A stretch of 62,842 nt of DNA from Lysobacter daejeonensis GH1-9 (GTDB taxonomy: Bacteria; Pseudomonadota; Gammaproteobacteria; Xanthomonadales; Xanthomonadaceae). Positions 10,047 to 20,429 of this stretch are shown here, in pieces. The position numbers were made by a program, and so were the translations under genes. Each line of letters starts with the position of its first letter. The stretch's first letter is position 1. The stretch is from NCBI RefSeq assembly GCF_000768355.1, contig NZ_AVPU01000019.1, positions 1 to 62,842 on the forward strand. The letters run 5' to 3'. The notes below the pieces were generated by a model. That model had not been told where the DNA came from. It saw only the letters and a program-made list of their open reading frames with translations, and searched no databases.

Positions 10047-11773
10047 GCGTAATGGGCCGCGATCCACTGGGTGCTGCACGACAAGCGGTGGAGCGCGAGC
10101 CGGGCAATCCGATCGCTTGGGTCGTGCTGGCCGAGGAGGCGTTGGATGCCGGCGACGCGGGCACCGGCGAATCCGCGGCACGCCGCGCGCTGGCGTTGGC
10201 GCCCGGCCATCCAGAGGCATTGGCGCGGCTGGGGCGCGCGCAGTGGATGCAGCGCCGTTTCGAAGAAGCCGCACGGAGCTTGCGGGCGGCCGCGACGGCC
10301 GCGCCCGGGCATCCCGGCATCGCCCTCTGGTTGGGGCACGTACTGGAAGACACCGGCGAAGCCGAGGCGGCCGCCGAAGCCTATGCCCACGCCCATGCAT
10401 TGGCGCCGGAGCAGCCGCAACTGGCCGCTTATCGCCTGGCGTGGCAGCGCAAGCTCTGCGACTGGCGCGACCTCGATGCGCTCTCCCGGCAGGTGCGTAA
10501 CGCCGTGCGTGTCGGTTCCGCGGCGGTGGAGCCCTTCGCGTTTCTCAGCGAGGACGCCGGACCTGATGAGCAATTGCGCTGCGCCCAACTGCGAGCGGCG
10601 CCGCTGGCCCGCGCGACCGTGGCCTTTCCACCTTTGCCGCCGACAGCGAAGGACGCCCCGGTGCGATTGGGCCTGCTGTCCAACGGGTTTGGCGCGCACC
10701 CGACCGGGCTGCTGACGGTGGCGATGCTGGAAGCGCTTCGGGAAGTGGCCGGCATCGAAGTCCACCTGTTTGCGCTGAACGCTGACGACGGCAGCGCCGT
10801 GCGCTCCCGCTTGAAGGCGGCCGCGCACCAGTGGCATGAGGTTCACGCGCTGGCACACGCGCGCGTGGCCTCGCGGATCCGCGCGGCTGGCATCGAGGTA
10901 CTGGCGGACCTGCGCGGCTGGGGCGGCGGCGGCGCGCCGGAAGTACTGGCGATGCGCCCCGCCCCCTTGCAGGTGAACTGGCTGGCTTACCCCGGCACCA
11001 GCGGCGCCCCGTGGATCGACTATGTCATCGCCGACCGGTTCGTCCTGCCGTCGTCGCTGGCCTCGCATTTCAGCGAGAAGGTGGTGCGGCTGCCACGCTG
11101 CTTCCAGCCCTCGGACAGCCAGCGGCCGATTCCAACCCCGCCGTCGCGCGAGGCCTGCGGACTGCCGGCCCAAGGCGTGGTGTTCTGCTGTTTCAACAAC
11201 AGCTACAAGCTCAATCCCCGCAGTTTCGGACGCGCGCTGCAGGTGCTGGAAGGCGTACCCGGCAGCGTGCTTTGGCTGCTGTCGGGACCGGGGAGCGCCG
11301 ACGCCCGGCTGCGCGCCTTCGCCGCCGAGCGCGGCGTCGCGCCGGAGCGGCTGGTATTCATGCGCAAGCAGCCGCATCCTGAGTATCTGGCGCGCCTGCA
11401 GCACGCGGACCTGTTCCTCGACACGCATCCCTACAACGCGCACACCACGGCGTCCGATGCGTTGTGGGCGGGCTGTCCGGTACTCACGTGCCCGGGCGAT
11501 ACCTTCGCGTCCCGCGTGGCCGGCAGCCTCAACCACCACCTCGGCATGGCGTCGATGAACGTGGAGGACGATGCGGCCTTCATTCGCACCGCGGTAGCCT
11601 TGGGCAACGCGCCGGAGCAGCTGGCGGCGCTGCGCGCCACGCTCACGGATCGGCGGGCGGCATCGGGCCTGTTCGACATGCCCGGTTTCGCTGCCGACTT
11701 TGCGGCGGCCGTCCGCTGGATGGCGCACCGGCAGCGGCAGGGATCGCCGCCGGAACCGCACGACTTCACCTGA
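10043..11773 (+). CDS. TPR plus GT41 O-GlcNAc-transferase-like glycosyltransferase
   Basis: A 576-residue protein with TPR repeats over roughly the first 170 residues ([43 protein letters not shown]) and a C-terminal SPINDLY/OGT-type catalytic region with [43 protein letters not shown] and [26 protein letters not shown]. This is the GT41 family, of which the Xanthomonas campestris homologue has a known structure. Substrate in bacteria is not established. It overlaps prfA by 4 nt, so it is probably translated from the hemA-prfA transcript. Confidence 0.9.
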   Translation: MSVMGRDPLGAARQAVEREPGNPIAWVVLAEEALDAGDAGTGESAARRALALAPGHPEALARLGRAQWMQRRFEEAARSLRAAATAAPGHPGIALWLGHVLEDTGEAEAAAEAYAHAHALAPEQPQLAAYRLAWQRKLCDWRDLDALSRQVRNAVRVGSAAVEPFAFLSEDAGPDEQLRCAQLRAAPLARATVAFPPLPPTAKDAPVRLGLLSNGFGAHPTGLLTVAMLEALREVAGIEVHLFALNADDGSAVRSRLKAAAHQWHEVHALAHARVASRIRAAGIEVLADLRGWGGGGAPEVLAMRPAPLQVNWLAYPGTSGAPWIDYVIADRFVLPSSLASHFSEKVVRLPRCFQPSDSQRPIPTPPSREACGLPAQGVVFCCFNNSYKLNPRSFGRALQVLEGVPGSVLWLLSGPGSADARLRAFAAERGVAPERLVFMRKQPHPEYLARLQHADLFLDTHPYNAHTTASDALWAGCPVLTCPGDTFASRVAGSLNHHLGMASMNVEDDAAFIRTAVALGNAPEQLAALRATLTDRRAASGLFDMPGFAADFAAAVRWMAHRQRQGSPPEPHDFT

Positions 11774-11846
11774 GCCGACACTCAAGGCTGGACGCCCCCC
11801 GCCCCCGTCGGGTTAGGCTGCACGCGTGCCAGGAAGGAGTCCGCCG

Positions 11847-12275
11847 ATGCCCCTCGCCACCACCCTGCGCCTGCTGGCGCTTGCACGCGGCCTCAATGCC
11901 GCCGACATCGCCACGGCGATCCCGCGGGCGGGCGTGGAAACGGTCAGCGCGTGGTTGCGCGGCGAGAAAAGCCCCGGCCGCGACCAACTGGATGCGCTGG
12001 CCCGCACGTTCGGTGTGCCGGTGGGCGCCCTGCTGTCGGAATTGGCCAGTACCTTCGATCCGGCGCGCACGGCGGGCGAGCACGAACTCCTGGCGGCGTA
12101 CCGCGCGCTGGACACGCGCCAGCAGGGTGCGTTGCTGGAAGTAGCCTGCGCGATGGCAGGCAATGCACGACGCCGACCGCGCGCCGACGAAGCGCCCCGC
12201 CCCGCCGCGGCTCCGCGCCAGTCCGCGAGGCGTGCCGCCTCTCCCAAGCCACCCAAGCCGGCCACGCGTGCATGA
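11847..12275 (+). CDS. XRE-family helix-turn-helix protein with basic tail
   Basis: A 142-residue protein. Residues 3-60 form a Cro/C1-type HTH (LRLLALARGLNAADIATAI, VETVSAWLRGEKSPG, LDALARTFGVPVGALL). Residues 60-100 are helical (EHELLAAYRALDTRQQGALLEVA), and the last 40 are Arg/Lys/Ala/Pro-rich and probably disordered. The ATG at 11847 is chosen because AGGAAGGAG lies 7 nt upstream; a GTG 21 nt earlier lacks this. The stop overlaps the PPK2 start (ATGA), so the two are translationally coupled. Target genes are unknown. Confidence 0.85.
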   Translation: MPLATTLRLLALARGLNAADIATAIPRAGVETVSAWLRGEKSPGRDQLDALARTFGVPVGALLSELASTFDPARTAGEHELLAAYRALDTRQQGALLEVACAMAGNARRRPRADEAPRPAAAPRQSARRAASPKPPKPATRA

Positions 12276-13051
12276 GCGGCCTCAAGCGCAAGGATTACGA
12301 GGCCGCCCTCGAGCCGATGAAACTGGCGCTGGTGGCGATGGCGCACTGGGTGCAGCACACCGGCCAACGGCTGGTGGTGCTGTTCGAGGGCCGCGACACC
12401 GCGGGCAAGGGCGGTGCCATCAACGCCATCGCCGATACGCTCAACCCGCGCCAATGCCGGATCGCGGCGTTGCCCAGGCCCAGCGAACGCGAGGCGACGC
12501 AGTGGTACTTCCAGCGCTATGCGGCGCACCTGCCTGCCGCTGGCGAGATCACCCTGTTCGACCGGAGCTGGTACAACCGCGCCGGCGTGGAACAGGTGAT
12601 GGGCTTCGCCACGCCGGCGCAGGTCAAGGCCTTCCTGCAGCAGGCACCGGTGTTCGAGAAGCTACTGGTGGATGACGGCATCCTGCTGTTCAAGTACTGG
12701 CTGTCCTGCAACCAGGCCGAGCAGGAGGAGCGGTTTTCCGAGCGATCGCAGGATCCGCTGAAACGCTGGAAGCTGTCGCCGATCGACGTCCAGGCGCGCG
12801 AGCGCTACGCCGAGTACACCCGTGCCCGCGAGGCCATGCTGAAGGCCACGCATACCGCGCATGCACCCTGGACCCTGGTGGATTTCAACGACCAGCGCCG
12901 CGGCAGGTTGACCTTGATCCGCAACCTGCTCGACCGCCTTCCCGATACCCGCGTGCCCCCGAATGGCATCGAGCTGCCGCCCCTTCAGGGCAAGCCGCGC
13001 AAGGAGCGGTATGGCGTGCTGAAGCCGATTCCGGATTACCCGGTCGACTGA
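12272..13051 (+). CDS. ppk2: Polyphosphate kinase 2 family protein
   Basis: A 259-residue one-domain PPK2 transferring phosphate between polyphosphate and nucleotides. Walker A is FEGRDTAGKGGAI, Walker B/lid region is LFDRSWYNRAGVE, followed by FEKLLVDDGILLFKYWLS and the ERFSERSQDPLKRWKLS segment. It is of the short class I size; nucleotide preference cannot be read from sequence by eye. It is coupled to the upstream XRE gene by a 4-nt overlap, an arrangement that suggests joint expression. Confidence 0.93.
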   Translation: MSGLKRKDYEAALEPMKLALVAMAHWVQHTGQRLVVLFEGRDTAGKGGAINAIADTLNPRQCRIAALPRPSEREATQWYFQRYAAHLPAAGEITLFDRSWYNRAGVEQVMGFATPAQVKAFLQQAPVFEKLLVDDGILLFKYWLSCNQAEQEERFSERSQDPLKRWKLSPIDVQARERYAEYTRAREAMLKATHTAHAPWTLVDFNDQRRGRLTLIRNLLDRLPDTRVPPNGIELPPLQGKPRKERYGVLKPIPDYPVD

Positions 13052-13057
13052 CTCGGG

Positions 13058-13690
13058 TCAGCCCGCTTTGGGGCCGCCCGCCTTGGCGATGGCCGCCTCG
13101 ATGCTCTTGGCGGTGACCGGCCCCAGCACCTTGTCCACCACCTTGCCATCGGGCCCGATCAGGTACGTCATCGGCAGACCGCGCGGCGTGTCGAAATCCC
13201 TGGGCGGGTCGAAGGTGTCGACGATGGCGATCGGATAGACCACCGGGTGTTCCTTGAGGAAGGCCTGCATCGCCTCGGCATCGATCTCCTCATAGGCCAG
13301 GCCAATCACCTCGATGTGGTCGCGCATGGCGTCCAGCGCGGACAGCTCGGGCATTTCCTTCAGGCATGGGCCGCACCACGTGGCCCAGAAATTGACCACG
13401 ACCCATTTGCCGCGGTGGGCGGCCAGGTCGTAAGGCGTGCCGTCAACCAGGGGCAGCTTGAGTTGGGGCATGGCGGGGGAAGCCGCCGCATCCGGAGAAG
13501 CGGGTGTCGCTGCATCTGAAGCAGGTGTCGCTGCATCGCCAGCAGCCTGCGGCGCGGCGGGTGCCTGTTCTGGCGCGGACACCACGGTCTCGGGCTTGGC
13601 CGCGGCCTGCTCAGGCGCTTGCTGACGCTGCCCGCAAGCCGCCAGCAGGCAAAGGGATGCGGTCATTGCCGCCACGCGCAGATGCAACAT
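13058..13690 (-). CDS. TlpA/ResA-like thiol-disulfide oxidoreductase lipoprotein
   Basis: A 210-residue predicted lipoprotein: lipobox LLAAC with Cys19, an Ala/Pro-rich linker (about 20-75), then a thioredoxin fold. The active site is FWATWCGPCLKEMPEL (Cys106, Cys109), and the cis-Pro loop is GLPMTYLIGPDG. Such proteins reduce periplasmic disulfides, for instance in cytochrome c maturation. AAGGAG lies 6 nt before the ATG. It is convergent with ppk2 (6-bp gap) and just downstream of the YihY gene. Confidence 0.9.
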   Translation of the reverse strand: MLHLRVAAMTASLCLLAACGQRQQAPEQAAAKPETVVSAPEQAPAAPQAAGDAATPASDAATPASPDAAASPAMPQLKLPLVDGTPYDLAAHRGKWVVVNFWATWCGPCLKEMPELSALDAMRDHIEVIGLAYEEIDAEAMQAFLKEHPVVYPIAIVDTFDPPRDFDTPRGLPMTYLIGPDGKVVDKVLGPVTAKSIEAAIAKAGGPKAG

Positions 13691-13693
13691 CGG

Positions 13694-15994
<2,301 letters not shown>

Positions 15995-16087
15995 CTCGCC
16001 TAGGCTTTCGGAATGGATGCCCCCGCGTTGGGGCGCGCGACGCCAGGTCAAGGCCGGGGCGCCCTCGGGACGATGCCCCAAGGGGAC

Positions 16088-16093
16088 TATAAT
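16088..16093 (+). promoter_or_regulatory. Possible -10 element for the asparaginase gene
   Basis: A perfect TATAAT hexamer stands 30 bp upstream of the ATG at 16124 in an otherwise GC-rich gap. I see no good -35 match at 16-18 bp spacing. Confidence 0.4.
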
Positions 16094-16123
16094 TACGCCC
16101 CCGAACCTGAAAGACCCTGCGCG

Positions 16124-16612
16124 ATGGACCAGCTCTGCATCGTCACCACCGGCGGCACGATCGACAAGATCTACTTCGACGACAAGTCGGATTACCAGGT
16201 CGGCGAGCCGCAGATCGGCCACATCCTCGACGAGTTGGGCGTGGCGTTCCGCTACAACGTGATCCCGATCATCCGCAAGGACTCGTTGCACATCACCGAT
16301 GAGGACCGCGAATTGGTCCGCGCCGCCATCGCCGCGCAGGAGGCCCGTCACGTGCTGGTGACGCACGGCACCGACAGCATGGTCGCCACGGCCAAGGTCC
16401 TGTCCAGCATCAAGGACAAGACCATCGTGCTGACCGGCGCACTCAACCCGGCCCGCTTCCGTGGTTCGGATGCGGAGTTCAACATCGGCACCGCGGTGGG
16501 CGCGGTGCAGTCGCTGCCGCCGGGTGTCTACATCGCCATGAACGGACGCATCTGGGACCCGGCGAAGGTGCGCAAGAACGTCGAGGCCAACCGGTTCGAA
16601 TCGGCGGATTGA
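16124..16612 (+). CDS. Single-domain asparaginase-family protein
   Basis: A 162-residue protein matching only the N-terminal domain of type I/II L-asparaginases. The first catalytic Thr lies in VTTGGTIDKIYF and the second triad region in VLVTHGTDSMVATAKVL, followed by LTGALNPARFRGSDAEFNIG. The C-terminal domain of the usual ~330-residue enzyme is absent, and no frameshift or downstream remnant is visible, so this appears to be an intact short subfamily member. Whether it hydrolyses asparagine is not known from the sequence. Confidence 0.82.
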   Translation: MDQLCIVTTGGTIDKIYFDDKSDYQVGEPQIGHILDELGVAFRYNVIPIIRKDSLHITDEDRELVRAAIAAQEARHVLVTHGTDSMVATAKVLSSIKDKTIVLTGALNPARFRGSDAEFNIGTAVGAVQSLPPGVYIAMNGRIWDPAKVRKNVEANRFESAD

Positions 16613-16730
16613 GCACCTGCTGGCGGTTGCGGCAAGGCAAACGCCGGATGCGTGCTGGCGAGACCTGAGACTGCGGACATCCTCGTCGCGTTTGCGCCGA
16701 CGGCCTGCCATCCGCTCGCTCGGAAAGAAA

Positions 16731-16755
16731 AGCCCCGGGGATGACCCGGGGCTTT
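16731..16755. terminator. Bidirectional intrinsic terminator
   Basis: A 10-bp stem AAGCCCCGGG/CCCGGGGCTT with loop GATGA is followed by a T run on the plus strand and preceded by an A-rich run (T run on the minus strand). It lies between the convergent asparaginase and subtilisin genes and can terminate both. Confidence 0.85.
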
Positions 16756-16782
16756 TTGCTTACTTCGATCCTTCGACCGCGA

Positions 16783-18858
16783 TCAGAAGTTGATGCTCCA
16801 GCTGTTGATGTAGCCGGTGTCGCCGGCCGCATTGTCGTTGACGCGCAGCTTCCAGGTGCCGTTGAGGACTTCGCTGGTCAGGTTGAACGTCACGGTCTTG
16901 ATGACGTTGTCCGTGCTGCTACCGGTGCGGTTGTGAATGTTGTACAGGGTGCCGTCCGGAGCCACCAGGTCCACCTTCAGGTCGCCCTGGTAGGTGTGGC
17001 GGACATCGACCGACACCGAGGCATCGGACGGGCCATTGCCGCTGCGGCCGGACACCGTGATCGGGCTGTCCACGGTGGTGTTGTCGGCGATGGCGTAGTC
17101 GGCGGTGTTGCTGTAGGTCTGGCGGCTGCCGCCACCACCGGTGGCGTAGTCACCCAGCAGGCTCACACCCGAGAACGTCGAGTACGCCTTGATGTTGACG
17201 TAGTACTTGCCGGCCGACGGCGCGGCAAAGGTGCAGGTCTCGGCGTTGCCGGTCTTGTACGGACGGCAGTCGTACACGGTGTCGGTCGGCTCGGCACCGA
17301 ACTTGACGTACATGTCTGCGTCACCGGTGCCGCCAGACAGGGTGAAGGTCAGGTTGGTCGCGCCGGCCGGCACGTCCATCGTGTACTTCACGTACGCGCC
17401 GGTCGAGGCCGATAGACCGGTCGCCGCAACGCCCTTCGTCAGGGTGTTGCCGGTGGGCGGCGGCGTGGTGCCATTGACGGCGTCAACCACGGCCTTGGCG
17501 TTGAGGATGCCCGGGCCGATCGGCTGCGACGGGGTGGACGGGAACGCGGTGACGTTGCCCTTGATCAGCGCCTCGACTTCCGCCGGGGTCTTCGGCGTGG
17601 TCGCCACCGACTGCAACAGCGCCACGACACCGGCCACGTGCGGGGTCGCCATCGAGGTGCCGTTGTACGAGGCGTACGACTCGGTCGACGGCGTCGTGGT
17701 ACCGGAGTTCAGCGTCGACATGATGCTGGAACCCGGCGCGGCGATGTCGATCAGCGAACCGTAGTTGGAGAAGCTCGAACGCGCGCCGGTGCTCGTGATC
17801 GAAGCCACCGCGATGACGTTGTTGCAGTTGGCCGGCGAGGCGTTGGACACGTTGACGTTGTCGTTGCCTGCGGCAATGACCAGCGTGGTGCCACGGCTGA
17901 CCGCGCTGTTGATCGCGTTCTGGGTGGTGGTGCCGCACGCGCCCGAGCCGCCGAGGCTCAGGTTGATGACTTCGGCCGGGTTGGCGTTGGCCGGCACGCC
18001 GCTCACGGTGCCGCCCGAGGCCCAGATGATGGCGTCGGCGATGTCGGAGTCGTAGCCACCGCAGGTGCCCAGCACGCGGGCCGGGACGATCTTGGCGCCG
18101 TAGGCGGTACCGGCAACACCCTTGGCGTTGTTGGTGATGGCGGCGATGGTGCCGGCCACGTGGGTACCGTGCCAGCTGGAGTTCTGCGCCGAGTGGGTGC
18201 CACCGCACTGGTTGGCGGTCACCCAGTCGCCCGGGTCGCTCGGGTCGCTGTCACGGCCGTTGCCATCGTTGGACACCGCGGTGTCGCCGATGAAGTCATA
18301 ACCCGGCAGGACGTTGGCGTTGAGGTCGCTGTGGTTGGTGATGCCGGTGTCGAGCACCGCGACGACCGCACCGGTACCGCTGGTCACGTCCCAAGCCTGC
18401 GGGGCCTTGATGCCGTAGGTGCCGTTGAAGCCCCACTGCTGGGAGTAGTTGGTGTCATTGGGCACGAAGATCGGCTTGTTGATCTTGTCGACCTCGACGT
18501 ATTCGACATTCGGGTCGGCGGCGATCTGGCGCATCAGCGATTCGGCCTCCGCGCGGTCCAGCTTGCGGCTGGCGCGCACGACCTCGGCACCGGTGGCGAT
18601 GCGACGCACGTGGCTCAGGCCCAGGCCCTTGCCCGCGCCGGCTGCGGCGGCCTGCAGCGAGCGCTGCATGCCCGAGGCGCTGGTGCTGCCGTCGCGGTAC
18701 TTCACGATAAAGCGATCATTCGGCTGGCCGGCCTGCAGGCCGCTCAGGTCCATGCGGCCGGCGGCGTGCGTCGGCGCCAGAATGGACGTGGACAGAACGA
18801 GCGCCGTGGCTGCAGCAAGCACATGCACGCGGACAGGACGCGAAACTGACTTGGTCAT
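16783..18858 (-). CDS. Secreted subtilisin-family (S8) protease with PPC and P domains
   Basis: A 691-residue precursor. A signal peptide covers residues 1-33 (ending THAA); an I9-type propeptide runs about 45-125; the S8 catalytic domain has Asp170 (VAVLDTGI), His230 (SWHGTHVAGT) and Ser402 (YNGTSMATPHVAG). A PPC domain follows (about 470-570), then a C-terminal proprotein-convertase P domain (about 580-691, SWSINF end). It is probably an exported, self-processed protease. I start at the ATG at 18856-18858; the upstream extension reads into the leader. Similar enzymes are abundant in Lysobacter and Xanthomonas. Confidence 0.95.
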   Translation of the reverse strand: MTKSVSRPVRVHVLAAATALVLSTSILAPTHAAGRMDLSGLQAGQPNDRFIVKYRDGSTSASGMQRSLQAAAAGAGKGLGLSHVRRIATGAEVVRASRKLDRAEAESLMRQIAADPNVEYVEVDKINKPIFVPNDTNYSQQWGFNGTYGIKAPQAWDVTSGTGAVVAVLDTGITNHSDLNANVLPGYDFIGDTAVSNDGNGRDSDPSDPGDWVTANQCGGTHSAQNSSWHGTHVAGTIAAITNNAKGVAGTAYGAKIVPARVLGTCGGYDSDIADAIIWASGGTVSGVPANANPAEVINLSLGGSGACGTTTQNAINSAVSRGTTLVIAAGNDNVNVSNASPANCNNVIAVASITSTGARSSFSNYGSLIDIAAPGSSIMSTLNSGTTTPSTESYASYNGTSMATPHVAGVVALLQSVATTPKTPAEVEALIKGNVTAFPSTPSQPIGPGILNAKAVVDAVNGTTPPPTGNTLTKGVAATGLSASTGAYVKYTMDVPAGATNLTFTLSGGTGDADMYVKFGAEPTDTVYDCRPYKTGNAETCTFAAPSAGKYYVNIKAYSTFSGVSLLGDYATGGGGSRQTYSNTADYAIADNTTVDSPITVSGRSGNGPSDASVSVDVRHTYQGDLKVDLVAPDGTLYNIHNRTGSSTDNVIKTVTFNLTSEVLNGTWKLRVNDNAAGDTGYINSWSINF

Positions 18859-18886
18859 TGCGATAAACCCCGAAATGGTTTGGATA

Positions 18887-18907
18887 CACCGCGCATCCCG
18901 CGCGGTG
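18887..18907 (-). other. Hairpin in the protease mRNA leader
   Basis: CACCGCGC (18887-18894) and GCGCGGTG (18900-18907) form an 8-bp stem with a 5-nt loop, about 28 nt before the protease start codon. It could affect translation or be incidental in GC-rich DNA. Confidence 0.4.
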
Positions 18908-19139
18908 GCGGTAGTGGCGTCGCGGCCACCGGACGACATCGAGGCACTGGGCCTCGGGTCAATCCTGTGAACGGACGGGAGCGGCCAACTCCCCCCCGGG
19001 GTTGACCGCATTGGGACGCTACACACGTTTAAGGGCCGGCTCACGCTGCGCCCGCAGCAATTTTCACGGCGGACTCCACAGTTGGCAGGCATGCGCGGAA
19101 CCCCCGCGTGCTGCCCAACGCATGCCCCCGATGGCAAGC

Positions 19140-19157
19140 CCCCGGCCGAAGCCGGGG
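19140..19157. terminator. Hairpin downstream of the SufT-like gene
   Basis: CCCCGGC/GCCGGGG, a 7-bp stem with a CGAA tetraloop and no U tract. It may end the sufT transcript 157 bp after its stop, or be a structured spacer. Confidence 0.35.
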
Positions 19158-19313
19158 ACCCAAGGACCGTCCTGACCCGGCAGGACTCGAGCGACCGGGA
19201 AGGTGAGGGTCATCCGGATCCGCGCGCACGGAAAGCCACACAGCAAAAATCGTTGGCTCCGGCGGTTCAGCCTCGCCGAGAAACCGGCCACCAATGCGGG
19301 CAGCAGATGGCCC

Positions 19314-19865
19314 TTAGAGCATGCCGGTTTCGAGCCGGGCGATCTCCGACATCATGTTGCGATTCCACGGCGGATCAAACACCAGTTCGACGTCCGCCTC
19401 GGCCACGGTCGGGATCATTTCCACCTTGTCGCGCACGTCGGCGACCAGGATGTCGCCCATGCCACAGGCCGGCGCGGTCAGCGTCATGCGGATGGCGATG
19501 TCGCGCTGGCCATCCTCGCGCGACTTCACCGACGCCTCGTACACCAGCCCGAGGTCGACGATGTTGATCGGGATTTCCGGGTCGAAACACGTGCGCAGTT
19601 GGCTCCACACCATCTGCTCGACGGCCTCGTCGTCGGCACCCTCCGGCAGTTCCAGCGGCGGCACCGGCTCCTTGCCGATGGCATCGGCGTCGCCGCCGGC
19701 CACGCGGAACAGGTTGCCTTCCACGAAGACGGTGTAACTGCCACCCAGGGCCTGGGTGATGTAGCCGACGCTGCCGGCCGGCAGGGTGACCTTGTCACCC
19801 TGCGGGACCATCACGACGTCGCAATCGCGCTCGAATCGGACGGGCTCGCTGCTGCGGGAATACAT
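19314..19865 (-). CDS. sufT: SufT-like iron-sulfur cluster assembly protein (DUF59)
   Basis: A 183-residue protein. The N-terminal part (VRFERDCDVVMVPQGDKVTLPAGSVGYITQALGG) is typical of stand-alone SufT; the C-terminal DUF59/MIP18 domain carries QLRTCFDPEIPINIVDLGLVYE and the LTAPACGMGDILVADVRDKV segment. SufT proteins help Fe-S cluster maturation; suf genes are not nearby. I chose the ATG at 19863-19865 because a possible -10 (TAGAAT, reverse strand 19897-19902) overlaps the more upstream ATG. No good ribosome-binding site is visible. Confidence 0.82.
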   Translation of the reverse strand: MYSRSSEPVRFERDCDVVMVPQGDKVTLPAGSVGYITQALGGSYTVFVEGNLFRVAGGDADAIGKEPVPPLELPEGADDEAVEQMVWSQLRTCFDPEIPINIVDLGLVYEASVKSREDGQRDIAIRMTLTAPACGMGDILVADVRDKVEMIPTVAEADVELVFDPPWNRNMMSEIARLETGML

Positions 19866-19909
19866 GGAGGAATGGGGGCTGAATTCGAATGGGACCATTC
19901 TAGTCCAAA

Positions 19910-19937
19910 TTGACCCCTCCCGGGTCCCCGCTATGCT
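19910..19937 (+). promoter_or_regulatory. Sigma-70-type promoter for the 19965 gene
   Basis: TTGACC (19910-19915), 16 bp, TATGCT (19932-19937). The start codon at 19965 is 27 bp downstream. Motif inference only. Confidence 0.5.
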
Positions 19938-19964
19938 GTGCGGCCTGCTCGACCATTCGTCCCC

Positions 19965-20375
19965 ATGCCCCCGTCCTCCCAACGCATTCCCTGGCTGTCA
20001 CCCCTGCTGCTGGCCCTGGCCGTACTCGGGTTTGCCGCGATCTGGAGCCTGGTGGCGCTCTACACCAACCGGCAGGTGAGCTGGCTGGCGGTGATCGGTG
20101 CGCTGGACGTGGCGTGGATGTTGCGCCTGAGCGGCTGGCCCGCACGCCCCAGCCGGGTGCTGGCCGCGGTGGGTGGCACGGCGGCGATGGCCGTGATCGC
20201 CAACTGGGCGATCATCGCCGGGCAACTTGGCGGGATGATGGGCCTCAAGCCGTGGGAGTCGATTACCCGGCTGGGCAGCGATCACGCCCTGACGCTGGCG
20301 CGACTGGCCAACGGACCACTCGATGTGGCATGGATCGCGGCAGCGCTGGTCGCCGCATTTTGGGTGGCGCGCTGA
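19965..20375 (+). CDS. Uncharacterised four-helix membrane protein
   Basis: A 136-residue protein with four predicted membrane helices (PLLLALAVLGFAAIWSLVAL, WLAVIGALDVAWMLRL, VLAAVGGTAAMAVIANWAII, VAWIAAALVAAFWVA). I do not recognise the family and see no catalytic motif. The ATG at 19965 fits the promoter at 19910-19937. It diverges from sufT and is convergent with the MocR-type regulator gene. Confidence 0.75.
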   Translation: MPPSSQRIPWLSPLLLALAVLGFAAIWSLVALYTNRQVSWLAVIGALDVAWMLRLSGWPARPSRVLAAVGGTAAMAVIANWAIIAGQLGGMMGLKPWESITRLGSDHALTLARLANGPLDVAWIAAALVAAFWVAR

Positions 20376-20429
20376 CCCACGGCGAGCGCGGGGCGGCCCC
20401 CTTGACCTTTGCGCGTCTTTCGCGCGCCG

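Larger units (their letters stand above)
18859..19313. other. Gene-free leader/intergenic region of the protease gene
   Basis: A 455-bp stretch with no credible gene, lying upstream of the protease and downstream of the SufT-like gene, both on the minus strand. It holds two hairpins annotated separately and a smaller CGAGGC/GCCTCG hairpin at 18940-18956. No clear sigma-70 promoter was recognised. Confidence 0.6.

Noticed and set aside
11847-13051. XRE-PPK2 pair as a toxin-antitoxin module
   Set aside because: The second gene is a full PPK2 enzyme with Walker motifs, not a toxin family, and the HTH protein lacks antitoxin features beyond the fold.
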